This document shows positions 1 to 8,593 of a DNA stretch of 64,000 bases, piece by piece. Each line of letters starts with the position of its first letter. The stretch's first letter is position 1. Source of the DNA: Actinomyces sp. oral taxon 897 (GTDB taxonomy: Bacteria; Actinomycetota; Actinomycetes; Actinomycetales; Actinomycetaceae). The notes below the pieces were generated by a model. It searched no databases, was not told where the DNA came from, and saw nothing but the letters and a program-made list of their open reading frames with translations. Location: assembly GCF_002999235.1 (NCBI RefSeq), contig NZ_CP027236.1:186001-250000 (forward strand). The letters are read 5' to 3'. A program made the translations under genes and the position numbers.

Positions 1-997
1 GGCGCACCAGGCCCACGTTCTGCGCGAAGCAGGTGTAGGGGAAGGAGTTCAGCACCCCGCCGAGCACGGTGGACAGCCCGTCGGCACGCAGGGCGGCGGC
101 AATGTGCCGTGAGGTAATGCGCCTGCCCACGATCTCACCGGTGGCGAACACGTCCCCGGTGGTCTCCACGGCCGTGACTGCCATCACAATGAGCATGGAG
201 ACAATACCGGTCAGGGGGAAGGCCGGTACGCCGAAGAAGAAGGGTGTGGTCACGCTCACGGCGTCGGCCTGGGACACCTGGGAGAAGTCGGTGTCTCCCA
301 GCGCCCAGGCCACGGTGGTGGCGGCGACCAGGCCGACGAGGACCGAGATGGTCCCCATGAACCCCTTGAAGACCCTCTGGACGAGGACGATCGTGGCAAT
401 GGTGCCCAGGGCGTACAGGAGGCCCTTGATGGTCAACCAGGCGACGTCGGACCTGCTGGAGCCCTGGGGGGCGTAGGTGCCCCAGTTGACAATGTCCCCG
501 GCGGAGACGCTCAGCAGGGTGGTGCCCATGACGGTCAGGAGGGTGCCGGTGACCACCGGGGGGAAGAAGCGCAGCAGCCTGGCGAAGAAGGGCGCCGCGA
601 GGAAGGTCGCCAGGCCGGCGACGATAATCGAGCCGTACATGGCGGCCAGGCCCGCGGTCCCACCCGCTCCCGGGGAGGCCGCCAGGCCGATGGCGATGAG
701 CGGGGAGACGGCGGTGAAGGTGACGCCCTGGATGAGGGGCAGCCGCACCCCGATCCTGGGGCCGAGCCCGGCGGACTGGACGATGGTGGCAATGCCGCAG
801 GTGAACAGGTCGGCGTTAATGAGGTGGATCGTGGTGGCGTCGTCCAGGCCCAGCCCCTGGGAGATGACCAGGGGGACGATCACGGCCCCGGCGTAGAAGG
901 CCAGGACGTGCTGGACGGACAGGACCGCAAGACGCTTGACCGCCGGGACGGCGTCGACCGGATCCTTGACGGCGGGGGCCGCGGTGGGACGAGACAT
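1..997 (-). CDS. NCS2 xanthine/uracil-type permease, C-terminus cut by window edge
   Basis: Membrane symporter that would import a purine or pyrimidine base. The frame is open from an ATG at 995-997 to the window edge (332 residues, no stop), so the C-terminus is missing. An AAGGAAG ribosome-binding site lies just before the ATG. The translation is strongly hydrophobic, and the N-terminus reads AVKRLAVLSVQHVLAFYAGA, typical of the nucleobase:cation symporter-2 family. Further in are the family motifs ETTGD and NSFPYTCFAQNVGLV; in characterised members these belong to the substrate site. ETTGD and the QNVG motif fit xanthine/urate carriers better than uracil carriers, but substrate is an inference. 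It is divergent from the esterase at 1464. Confidence 0.85.
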   Translation of the reverse strand, partial: MSRPTAAPAVKDPVDAVPAVKRLAVLSVQHVLAFYAGAVIVPLVISQGLGLDDATTIHLINADLFTCGIATIVQSAGLGPRIGVRLPLIQGVTFTAVSPLIAIGLAASPGAGGTAGLAAMYGSIIVAGLATFLAAPFFARLLRFFPPVVTGTLLTVMGTTLLSVSAGDIVNWGTYAPQGSSRSDVAWLTIKGLLYALGTIATIVLVQRVFKGFMGTISVLVGLVAATTVAWALGDTDFSQVSQADAVSVTTPFFFGVPAFPLTGIVSMLIVMAVTAVETTGDVFATGEIVGRRITSRHIAAALRADGLSTVLGGVLNSFPYTCFAQNVGLVR

Positions 998-1463
998 AGG
1001 GCTTCCTTGTGGAGGAGCAGGAGGTTGACCACCGCATTCTCACCCTTGCGTGTGCTGTGGGTGAAGTCGTCGGCGCCGGGTGGGTGCGGACGGGCGCCGT
1101 GCGGGCCCTGCCGCAGGTCGGCGACCAGCTCGCGGTAGCCCTCTCCGCCCGTGGGCACCGTGCGGGCCCTGCCGCGGGGGCGGGGCCTGGGATTGAGGAG
1201 GCCTACTGCGAGCTGGCGGCCCGGCGGATCCTGTCGGGGCGGGGCCTGGGCCGCGAGGTGGTCCGCCGTCGGCACGGGCCCAGCTACGTGGACGGGGATC
1301 CGGGGGTGCGGCTCGAGCCCTCCTCGGGTGCCGAGCCCCCGGCTACGTGGACGGGATCCGGTAAGGCCCCGTCGTGGGGACGGGGCCCCTAAGGACGGCG
1401 ACGCCGGGGCCTGGCGCGGGCCCGCGGTGGGGGAGGGGAGCGGGGGTGTGCCATAGTTCCCCT
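998..1463. other. Intergenic region, 466 bp, no gene recognised
   Basis: No convincing coding frame on either strand. It holds GC-rich imperfect direct repeats: the 16-mer GTGCGGGCCCTGCCGC occurs twice about 60 bp apart (near 1098 and 1161), and CTACGTGGACGGG followed by ATCCGG occurs twice (near 1284 and 1343). At the right end CATAGT, seven bases before the GTG at 1464, looks like the -10 box of a leaderless esterase transcript. Confidence 0.5.
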
Positions 1464-2831
1464 GTGTCTGGTACCCCGGTACGTCCTACCCGCGACGACC
1501 TGCCCCGTCCTCCCTACGACAGCGCGACCGCCGCGGTCCTGGCCGCGCTCGAGCCGCTGGGCTTCTGGCGCGAGATGACCGTGGACAACCTCCCGGCCTG
1601 GCGCTCCCCCGTGGAGGACTCCCGGGCCGCCTTCCGCAGCGCCCACCCCGGGACCGACCTGACCGAGGACCACCTGACCTCCTTTGACGGCGTCGAGATA
1701 CCGGTAGCCGTCCTGCGCGACGGGGCGCGGGGGGCCGACGACGGGGCCCAGGGGGAGGGCCCGGCTACCGGCCGCCGCGGTGACCCCGGGCACGGTGGCG
1801 ACTCCAGGCACGGTGACCCCGGGCGCCGTGACGGCCTGCCAGCCCACAGGCCCGGTGACGGCCCACTGGCCCAGGATCCCGGTGGTGACGAGCCCGGTGA
1901 CGGCCTGCCGGCCCAGGGGCCCGGTGACGGCCTGCCGGCCCAGGAGCCCGGCCCGCTCTTTGTCTCCCTCCACGGGGGCGGGCTGGTCATGGGCAGCCGC
2001 TACAGCGGCCTGCGCACGGTGGTGCCCTGGATGCGCCGCTACGGGGGCGTCGTCGTCAGCCCGGAGTACCGTCTGGCCCCCGAGTCCCTGTCCCCGACCG
2101 CGGTGGAGGACTGCTACGCCACCGTGTGCTGGGCCGTGGACAACGCCGCCGCCCTGGGAGCCGACCCTGGGCGGGTCGTCCTGGTGGGGGCCAGCGCGGG
2201 CGGGGGGCTGGCACTGGGGGTCCTCCTCATGGCGCGCGACCGCCACGGGCCCCAGGTCCTGGGGGCCCTGGCTGACTACCCCATGCTGGACGACCGCACC
2301 GGCCAGGAGGACGGGTCGGTCTCCGGGCTCCAGTACCTGCACCAGGGCACCTGGCCCTCGGCCTACAACAACGTCGCCTGGGAGGCGGCCCTGGGCCAGC
2401 GGCGGGGGACCGGGGCCGTCAGTCCCTACGAGGCCCCGGCCCGGGCCACCTGGCTCGGCGACCTGCCGCCGGTCTTCCTGTCCGTGGCCTCGGCCGAGCC
2501 CTTCCGCGACGAGGTGGTGGCCCTGGCCAGCGCCCTGTGGCGTGACGGCGGGGTGGCTGAGCTCCACGTCTTCCCCGGTGGTACCCACGCCATGGAGGAG
2601 GTCAGTACCACCTGGCTCGCCCGGGGCCTGGGGGCGGCCCGTGACGCCTGGGTCGAGCGGCTCCTGGTCCCCGAGGATCCGGGGACCAACCTCCTGGCGG
2701 TGGCCCGGGCGGGGACCTACCCGGCCCTCAGCGAGCAGGTGCTGGCAGGGGCCTCACCCCTCGCCCAGGGCCCGCTGGAGGGGCTCGAAGTGCTCCACCA
2801 CGGCGCTGCGGTAGGCCTTGACGTCCCCTGA
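1464..2831 (+). CDS. Alpha/beta hydrolase, acetyl-esterase (HSL) type
   Basis: Serine hydrolase expected to cleave acyl esters; 455 residues. The oxyanion motif HGGG starts at H170, the nucleophile elbow GASAGG gives S244, and D349 (AEPFRDE) and H375 (GGTHAME) complete the triad. The GTG at 1464 was chosen because CATAGT ends about seven bases upstream, a leaderless arrangement; the frame continues upstream without hydrolase similarity. Residues of about 95-165 are a Gly/Pro/Asp-rich insert with repeats of GDGLPAQ, encoded by a roughly 27-bp minisatellite at 1848-1950. The last 26 codons lie antisense to the end of the gntR gene, so the original stop was probably lost. Native substrate unknown. 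Confidence 0.85.
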   Translation: MSGTPVRPTRDDLPRPPYDSATAAVLAALEPLGFWREMTVDNLPAWRSPVEDSRAAFRSAHPGTDLTEDHLTSFDGVEIPVAVLRDGARGADDGAQGEGPATGRRGDPGHGGDSRHGDPGRRDGLPAHRPGDGPLAQDPGGDEPGDGLPAQGPGDGLPAQEPGPLFVSLHGGGLVMGSRYSGLRTVVPWMRRYGGVVVSPEYRLAPESLSPTAVEDCYATVCWAVDNAAALGADPGRVVLVGASAGGGLALGVLLMARDRHGPQVLGALADYPMLDDRTGQEDGSVSGLQYLHQGTWPSAYNNVAWEAALGQRRGTGAVSPYEAPARATWLGDLPPVFLSVASAEPFRDEVVALASALWRDGGVAELHVFPGGTHAMEEVSTTWLARGLGAARDAWVERLLVPEDPGTNLLAVARAGTYPALSEQVLAGASPLAQGPLEGLEVLHHGAAVGLDVP

Positions 2832-3497
2832 CCGGGCGGCGTCGAGCATGGCCCGGTGGGCCCTGGCGGTGGTGATGATGTCAGCGGGGTGGGGGGCGTC
2901 CAGGAGGGGGATCGTCAGGGTGTGGACCGTCCAGAAGGCGTCCGAGAGGTGGCGGAACAGGTGGTTCTCCAACGGGCTCAGGAGCTGGTTGTGGAAGGCC
3001 CGGTCCTGCTCGACGAAGGTGTGCCCGGCGGCGGCACGGTCCTCCATCTGGGTCACCAGGGACTCCAGGGACTCCAGGGCCTGGTCCTGGCGCCCCTTCC
3101 AGGCCTGCGTCACCCTCTCGGCGATGGCCAGGTCCAGGGTGAGGCGGACCTCGACGATGTCGCGCAGGCCCCGGTAGTCGTCACCGGGGTGCAGCAGCCC
3201 CCGGAAGACCAGGGACTCCACCATGGGGCGCATGGAGACGTCGCCGACGAACATGCCGTACCCGTGACGGACCTCGACAATGTCCAGGGCCACCAGGGTG
3301 CGCACCGCCTCGCGCACCGAGGAGCGTGACACGCCCAGGTCGGTGCACAGCTGGGACTCCGTGGGCAGGAAGTCCCCCGGCTGCAGGTGCGAGGTCAGGA
3401 TGTAGTCCTTGATCGCCTGGATGGCGGTGTCCGCCTGGGTGGTGGGTGCATGCGTGAGCACGGTGTAGGCGCTGCCCGGTGTCTCCGTAGGGATCAT
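2754..3497 (-). CDS. GntR/FCD-family transcriptional regulator, probable sialic acid locus repressor
   Basis: DNA-binding regulator of 247 residues. An N-terminal winged helix (about residues 20-80) contains LPTESQLCTDLGVSRSSVRE; the C-terminal all-helical FCD ligand domain spans about 95-235. The ATG at 3497 has a GGAG 11 bases upstream; the frame runs on to 3653 but that part overlaps promoter and operator DNA. It is divergent from the sialic acid transporter genes, and copies of GTCAGAC, which fits the GTNNNAC core of FCD-type operators, occur at three promoters of this locus. Ligand (sialic acid or a derivative such as a ManNAc phosphate) is inferred from the neighbours. Its 3' end overlaps the convergent esterase by 78 bp. 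Confidence 0.9.
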   Translation of the reverse strand: MIPTETPGSAYTVLTHAPTTQADTAIQAIKDYILTSHLQPGDFLPTESQLCTDLGVSRSSVREAVRTLVALDIVEVRHGYGMFVGDVSMRPMVESLVFRGLLHPGDDYRGLRDIVEVRLTLDLAIAERVTQAWKGRQDQALESLESLVTQMEDRAAAGHTFVEQDRAFHNQLLSPLENHLFRHLSDAFWTVHTLTIPLLDAPHPADIITTARAHRAMLDAARSGDVKAYRSAVVEHFEPLQRALGEG

Positions 3498-3604
3498 GGT
3501 GATCGTAACTCCGTTGTTATACCGCGGTTTAAGGATGCGTCGGGTGCCGACGCGCCAAGCCCGTATGACCTGAACCACCATCTGGTCAGGAGTATATGAC
3601 AGGT

Positions 3605-3667
3605 GGTCAGACGTCCTCGGGCCTGCTACAGTCATCCTACCAACGTCAGACATAAGACGTCCGACTT
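3605..3667 (+). promoter_or_regulatory. Promoter and paired GntR operators of the sialic acid transporter
   Basis: Two copies of GTCAGAC lie at 3606-3612 and 3645-3651, the second inside ACGTCAGACAT, followed by a half-site GACGTCCGAC near 3658. Between them, TACAGT at 3627-3632 is a plausible -10 box, so one operator would sit upstream of the promoter and one just after the start site. Both lie between gntR and the binding-protein gene and could also autoregulate gntR. Confidence 0.65.
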
Positions 3668-3680
3668 CAGGAGAACTTCA

Positions 3681-5291
3681 ATGACGATCTCACCTGCTTC
3701 CGCCTCCCGCCGCGACTTCCTCAAGGTATCGGGGGCCCTGGGCCTGGCGGCCGGGCTCGCCGCGACGCTGGCCGCCTGCGGTGGCAGCCAGAAGCCCACC
3801 GGCACCGGCACCGGGGCGGATCCCTCCAAGATCAACAAGGACGGCACCATCACCGCCGGTATCTCGTATGAGCTGGGCACCACCGGCTACGACCCCATGA
3901 TCACCTCCGCGGCCCTGACCATCGCGGCCAACTGGCACACCCTGGAGGGGCTGACCGAGCTCCACCCCGCCACCCGCGAGGTCTACGCGGCCCTGGGCGC
4001 CGAGCTGCCCAAGAAGGTGGACGACACCACCTACGAGGTCACCCTGCGCGACGGCGCCAAGTTCTCCGACGGCACCGCGGTGACCACCGACGACGTCGTC
4101 TTCTCCTTCGAGCGCGTGCTCGAGCCCACCAACAAGTCCACCTACCTCCAGTTCCTGCAGTTCGTGGCCAAGGTCGAGGCCAAGGACGCCACCACGGTCA
4201 CCATCAAGCTCAACTACCCCTTCTCGCTGGTGGCCGAGCGCCTCAGCGTGGTCAAGATCGTCCCCAAGGCCGTCGTCGAGGCCGACGCCAAGGCCTTCGA
4301 CCTCATGCCCACCGGCTCGGGCCCCTACAAGATGACGGACAACAGCGCCGCCTCCCAGAACATCGTCTTCGAGCGCAACGACCACTACAACGGCCCCCAC
4401 CCGGCCCTGGCCAAGACCATGACCTGGAAGGTCATGCCCGACGACACCACCCGCACCAACGCCATGACCTCGAGCAAGGTGCAGGCCATTGACGCCGTGC
4501 CCGCGGCCAACCTCAAGCAGATGAAGGCCCCGGTGACCGTGGCCGCCCAGCAGGGCTTCAGCCTCCTGTTCGCCATGTTCAACCACTCCACCTTCTCTGA
4601 CCCCAAGGCCCGTCAGGCGGTGATGTACGCCCTGGACTACGTCAAGATCTGCGAGACCGGCATGTCCGGGCTGGCCACCCCCGCCACCTGCTTCGTCCAG
4701 GACGGCCACCCCGCCTTCAGGCAGGCCAAGACGGTCTACGGCTACGACGCGGCCAAGGCCAAGTCCCTCCTGTCCGAGGCCGGGGTGACGAGCCTCAGCC
4801 TGCTGTGCACCAACCACGGCTGGTTCTCCTCGGCCCGCCCGATTATCAAGGAGAACCTGGAGGCCCTGGGGGTGAGCGTCGCCTACGACGAGAGGAAGTC
4901 CGCGGACGCCTACCAGCTCATTGACGGCAGCCAGGGGCCCTGGGACGTCCTCATCGCCCCGGGTGACCCCTCGGTGTTCGGCAACGACGCGGACCTGCTC
5001 ATGCGCTGGTGGTACGGCACCGACCTGTGGACCGAGACCCGTATGCACTGGAAGGGCTCGGAGTCCTACACGGCCATCCAGGCCCTGCTGGACGAGGCGG
5101 TCAGGCTCGAGGGTGAGGCGCAGGTCGCCAAGTGGCAGGAGATCTTCGACAAGCTCTCCGAGGACGTGCCGCTCTACCCGATCTTCCACCGCAAGACCCC
5201 CACGGCCTACGACTCCCAGACCTTGTCCGGCTTCAAGCCGATCGCGCTGACCGGCCTGTCCTTCGTGGACGTGGGATCGACCACGGCCTGA
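3681..5291 (+). CDS. ABC transporter substrate-binding lipoprotein (family 5), probable sialic acid binding SatA-type
   Basis: Extracytoplasmic solute-binding protein of the peptide/nickel class (family 5), 536 residues. The ATG at 3681 follows AGGAGAA. The N-terminus has a twin-arginine motif SRRDFLK (R10, R11), then a hydrophobic stretch and the lipobox LAAC, so it should be exported, probably by Tat, and lipidated at C33. The family signature LRDGAKFSDGTAVTTDDVVF follows. Family 5 proteins bind peptides, but the SatABCD system of Haemophilus ducreyi and the sialate importer of Corynebacterium glutamicum belong to the same class. With nanA, nanK and nanE next door and shared operators, sialic acid is the likely ligand. 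Confidence 0.85.
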   Translation: MTISPASASRRDFLKVSGALGLAAGLAATLAACGGSQKPTGTGTGADPSKINKDGTITAGISYELGTTGYDPMITSAALTIAANWHTLEGLTELHPATREVYAALGAELPKKVDDTTYEVTLRDGAKFSDGTAVTTDDVVFSFERVLEPTNKSTYLQFLQFVAKVEAKDATTVTIKLNYPFSLVAERLSVVKIVPKAVVEADAKAFDLMPTGSGPYKMTDNSAASQNIVFERNDHYNGPHPALAKTMTWKVMPDDTTRTNAMTSSKVQAIDAVPAANLKQMKAPVTVAAQQGFSLLFAMFNHSTFSDPKARQAVMYALDYVKICETGMSGLATPATCFVQDGHPAFRQAKTVYGYDAAKAKSLLSEAGVTSLSLLCTNHGWFSSARPIIKENLEALGVSVAYDERKSADAYQLIDGSQGPWDVLIAPGDPSVFGNDADLLMRWWYGTDLWTETRMHWKGSESYTAIQALLDEAVRLEGEAQVAKWQEIFDKLSEDVPLYPIFHRKTPTAYDSQTLSGFKPIALTGLSFVDVGSTTA

Positions 5292-5322
5292 CCCGGGCCC
5301 TGGCCGGGAGGCCTGGAGCCAG

Positions 5323-5354
5323 CGGGGGCGCGTCGCACATGTGACGCGCCCCCG
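5323..5354 (+). terminator. Hairpin between binding-protein and permease genes
   Basis: Perfect 12-bp stem: CGGGGGCGCGTC (5323-5334) pairs with GACGCGCCCCCG (5343-5354) around an 8-nt loop, with no U-run. It probably ends or stabilises the transcript of the binding-protein gene, giving more of that protein than of the membrane subunits. Confidence 0.7.
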
Positions 5355-5356
5355 AC

Positions 5357-5385
5357 TTGTATTCGGACGTCAGACATCAGACAAT
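5357..5385 (+). promoter_or_regulatory. Promoter with embedded GntR operator before the permease genes
   Basis: TTGTAT (5357-5362), a 17-bp spacer and GACAAT (5380-5385) resemble a sigma70-type promoter. The spacer holds GTCAGAC (5369-5375), followed at once by ATCAGAC (5376-5382). Operator binding here would block polymerase directly. The same core is present upstream of the binding-protein gene and of nanA. Confidence 0.65.
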
Positions 5386-5477
5386 AGGAGGGTGAGTACG
5401 CCCGACCGTCACCGGCCGGGCACCTACCGGCCGGCCACCCCTGAGGTGGCGGGGCACCGAAGCAAAGGAGCATTCCT

Positions 5478-6443
5478 GTGTCCAACCTCATTCGCCTGAT
5501 CGGACGGCGCCTGCTCGCGCTGCCGGTCATGGTGCTGGGTGTGACGCTTCTCGTGTTCGTCGTCATGTCGTTCTCATCGGCTGACCCCGCGCGCCTGGCG
5601 CTGGGGGAGGCAGCCTCTGCGGACGCCCTGGAGCAGTACCGAGTCGCCCACCACCTCAACGACCCACTCCTGCAGCGGTACTGGGACTACCTCACGGGGC
5701 TGGTCCACGGTGACCTCGGCTCCTCCTTCACCGGGGTCAGGATCTCCGACCTGGTCTCCTCGGCCTTCCCCATCACCCTCCAGCTGACCTTTATCGGCAT
5801 CTTCGTCGCCGTCATCCTGGCCACCGTCCTGGGCATCGTCGCCGCCCTCTACCGCGACCGGTGGCCTGACCAGGTCATCCGCGTCATCTCCATCGCCTGC
5901 CTGGCCACTCCCTCCTTCTGGCTGGCACTGCTGCTCATCCAGTGGTTCTCCGACGTCCCCGGCGGCACCGGGACCTTCCCCGCCCTGGTCTCCGACTGGG
6001 TCTCCTTCAGCGACGACCCGGGCACCTACGTCCGCCAGATCTTCCTGCCGGCCCTGGCCGTGGCCGTGCCCAACGCCGGGTCCCTGACCCGCGTGGTGCG
6101 CACCGCCATGGTCGAGGAGCTGGACCGCGACTACGTGCGCACCGCCATCGGCGGGGGCATCCCCAAGCACGTGGTGGTGGCCCGTAACGTGCTGCGCAAC
6201 GCGCTCATCACCCCGCTGACCGTGCTGGGCCTGCGTATCGGCTACGCCATGGGCGGCGCCGTCGTCATCGAGATCATCTTCAACATCAATGGCATGGGCC
6301 AGCTCATCTTCGACGGTATCACCCGCAATGACGTCAATATCGTCCAGGGCGTGTCCATCACCGTGGCGCTGGCCTTCATCCTCGTCAACATTGTCGTCGA
6401 CATGCTCTACGTCCTCGTCAACCCACGAATCAGGAGCATCTGA
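5478..6443 (+). CDS. ABC transporter permease, DppB type (probable sialic acid importer)
   Basis: Integral membrane subunit of 321 residues with about six transmembrane segments. The GTG at 5478 has AAAGGAG nine bases upstream. The N-terminus LIRLIGRRLLALPVMVLGVT and the cytoplasmic coupling loop (EELDRDYVRTAIGGGIPKH, about residues 213-233) are those of DppB/OppB permeases. It pairs with the permease half of the next gene, whose ATG overlaps this stop (TGATG). Substrate is assigned from the sialic acid catabolic genes downstream. Confidence 0.88.
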   Translation: MSNLIRLIGRRLLALPVMVLGVTLLVFVVMSFSSADPARLALGEAASADALEQYRVAHHLNDPLLQRYWDYLTGLVHGDLGSSFTGVRISDLVSSAFPITLQLTFIGIFVAVILATVLGIVAALYRDRWPDQVIRVISIACLATPSFWLALLLIQWFSDVPGGTGTFPALVSDWVSFSDDPGTYVRQIFLPALAVAVPNAGSLTRVVRTAMVEELDRDYVRTAIGGGIPKHVVVARNVLRNALITPLTVLGLRIGYAMGGAVVIEIIFNINGMGQLIFDGITRNDVNIVQGVSITVALAFILVNIVVDMLYVLVNPRIRSI

Positions 6444-8593
6444 TGCTGCACCGTCGCACGCTGGAGAGGGCCTCCGCCCCCGGGCAGCGCTTCCAGGGCT
6501 GGAAGGCGCTCCCGACCGGCTCCAGGATCGCCGTCGTCGTCCTGGGCCTCATCGCCCTCGTCGCCCTCCTCGCACCCCTGGTCGCGCCCTACTCCCCCAA
6601 GGCCACGGGACTGGCCGCGGGACAGAGCACCACCTACATCGAGGGCATCGGTGAGGTCACCTCCTCCGACCCGGTCGTGGCCCCCTCCCTGTCCCACCTC
6701 TTCGGCACCGACGCCACCGGGCGAGACATCTTCTCCCGCGCCGTCTACGGCGGCCGGGTCTCCCTGGTCGTAGGGCTGTCGGCCACCGGCCTGGCCCTGG
6801 CCGTGGCCGCCGTCCTGGGGGCCGTGGCCGCCACGGCCCGCAAGTGGATCTCCGAGACCCTCATGCGCGTGCTCGACGTCGTCATGTCCTTCCCCGGGAT
6901 CGCCCTGGCGGCCGTCCTGGTGTCGGCCATGTCCACGCGCCTGCCGATCCTGCCGGTGATCATTATCTCCATCGCGATCCTCTACGTGCCCCAGCTCACC
7001 CGCGTGGTGCGGGCCAATATCATCTCCCAGTTCGGTGAGGACTACGTGTCCGCCTCCAAGGTGATGGGCGCCTCCGTCCCGTGGATCCTGGCCAAGCACG
7101 TGGCCCGCAACTGCATCGCACCGATTATGGTGTTCGCCACCGTGCTCGTGGCCGACGCCATCGTCTTCGAGGCCTCGCTGTCCTTTATCGGTACCGGTAT
7201 CCAGTCCGCCAACACCCCCACCTGGGGCAATATGCTCTCCGAGGGCAAGGCCCTGCTGCTGTCCGGGCACTGGTGGCCCACCTTCTTCCCCGGGCTGCTC
7301 ATCCTCATCACCACCCTGTGCCTCAATATCCTCTCCGAGGGGCTGACCGACGCCATGGCCTCCCCGCGCATCAGGGTCAAGGTCGACGTCCAGGCCGACG
7401 AGGAGGCCATGGAGACCCAGGAGGCCTGGGACGACGCCGCCGACGCCGTGGCCTCCCACGTCAGGACGGCCCAGGGCGAGGTGGTCCGGGACAGGCAGGA
7501 CGTCAGCTCCCTGACCGGGGTGGGCGTCCCCGCCGTGGAGGACGTCCCCCTGGCTGAGCGCCTGGCCTCCCTGCGGGTGGCCGAGCTGGCCCGCCGTGAC
7601 CGCCTCGTCTACGAGGACAGCGGCGAGGAGCCGGTCCTGGAGGTCAAGGACCTGTCCATCGCCTTCCCCGCCCAGCACGGGGACGTCGATATCGTGGACC
7701 GCGTCTCCTTCTCGGTGCGTCCCGGAGAGACCATGGGGCTGGTGGGGGAGTCCGGCTGCGGGAAGTCCATCACCTCCATGGCGGTCATGGGGCTGCTGCC
7801 CCCCACCGCCCGTATGCGCGGCCAGATCCTCTTCAAGGGCCGCAACCTCCTGGAGATGAGCCCCGAGGAGCACAACGCCCTGCGCGGCCACGAGATGAGC
7901 ATGATCTACCAGGACGCCCTGAGCTCCCTGAACCCCTCCATGCTCATCCGCTCCCAGATGAAGCAGCTCACCTCCCGCGGCGGGACCCGCAGCGCCGAGG
8001 AGCTCCTGGAGCTGGTGGGGCTGGACCCGGTGCGCACCCTGAGGAGCTACCCGCACGAGCTCTCCGGCGGGCAGCGTCAGCGCGTGCTCATTGCCATGGC
8101 CCTGACCCGTGACCCCAGCCTGGTCATTGCCGACGAGCCCACCACCGCCCTGGACGTGACCGTCCAGAAGCAGGTCGTGGACCTCCTCAACGAGCTGCGT
8201 GAGAAGCTCGGGTTCGCCATGGTGTTCGTCTCCCACGACCTGGCCCTGGTGGCCAAGCTGGCCCACCGCATCACCGTCATGTACGCCGGCCAGGTGGTGG
8301 AGCAGGCCCCCACCAGCGAGCTGCTGACCAACCCCGTCCACGAGTACACCCGGGGGCTGCTGGGCGCCGTGCTCTCCATCGAGTCCGGTTCCAACCGGCT
8401 CCACCAGGTGCGCGGCACCGTCCCCAGCCCCTCGGAGTTCGTCGACGGCGACCGCTTCGCCCCCCGTTCGGACCACCCCACCGTCGGGCTCCACACCCGT
8501 CCGAGCCTCAAGCCGGTGGCCGGCGCGGAGAACCACTACTACGCCGTCACGCCTGAGCTTGAGGCGGTCCTCGCCAAGGAGGAGGCCCACTGA
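6443..8593 (+). CDS. Fused ABC permease-ATPase (DppC-DppD type), probable sialic acid importer
   Basis: One 716-residue chain joins two subunits that are usually separate. Residues about 1-310 are a DppC-type permease: an N-terminal membrane anchor, then the transport domain with coupling-loop motif YVSASKVMGASV. Residues about 310-390 are a charged linker. Residues about 390-716 are an oligopeptide-type ATPase with Walker A GESGCGKS (about 435), signature LSGGQRQR (about 540), Walker B LVIADEP (about 560) and the C-terminal extension of the OppD family. Fused permease-ATPase subunits occur, as I recall, in sialic acid ABC importers of this class. Start and stop are translationally coupled to the neighbours through TGATG overlaps. 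Confidence 0.9.
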   Translation: MLHRRTLERASAPGQRFQGWKALPTGSRIAVVVLGLIALVALLAPLVAPYSPKATGLAAGQSTTYIEGIGEVTSSDPVVAPSLSHLFGTDATGRDIFSRAVYGGRVSLVVGLSATGLALAVAAVLGAVAATARKWISETLMRVLDVVMSFPGIALAAVLVSAMSTRLPILPVIIISIAILYVPQLTRVVRANIISQFGEDYVSASKVMGASVPWILAKHVARNCIAPIMVFATVLVADAIVFEASLSFIGTGIQSANTPTWGNMLSEGKALLLSGHWWPTFFPGLLILITTLCLNILSEGLTDAMASPRIRVKVDVQADEEAMETQEAWDDAADAVASHVRTAQGEVVRDRQDVSSLTGVGVPAVEDVPLAERLASLRVAELARRDRLVYEDSGEEPVLEVKDLSIAFPAQHGDVDIVDRVSFSVRPGETMGLVGESGCGKSITSMAVMGLLPPTARMRGQILFKGRNLLEMSPEEHNALRGHEMSMIYQDALSSLNPSMLIRSQMKQLTSRGGTRSAEELLELVGLDPVRTLRSYPHELSGGQRQRVLIAMALTRDPSLVIADEPTTALDVTVQKQVVDLLNELREKLGFAMVFVSHDLALVAKLAHRITVMYAGQVVEQAPTSELLTNPVHEYTRGLLGAVLSIESGSNRLHQVRGTVPSPSEFVDGDRFAPRSDHPTVGLHTRPSLKPVAGAENHYYAVTPELEAVLAKEEAH

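Noticed and set aside
1009..1456. Several small frames in the 998-1463 gap
   Set aside because: No ribosome-binding sites or family motifs, and strongly biased composition; the region is better described as repeat-bearing intergenic DNA.
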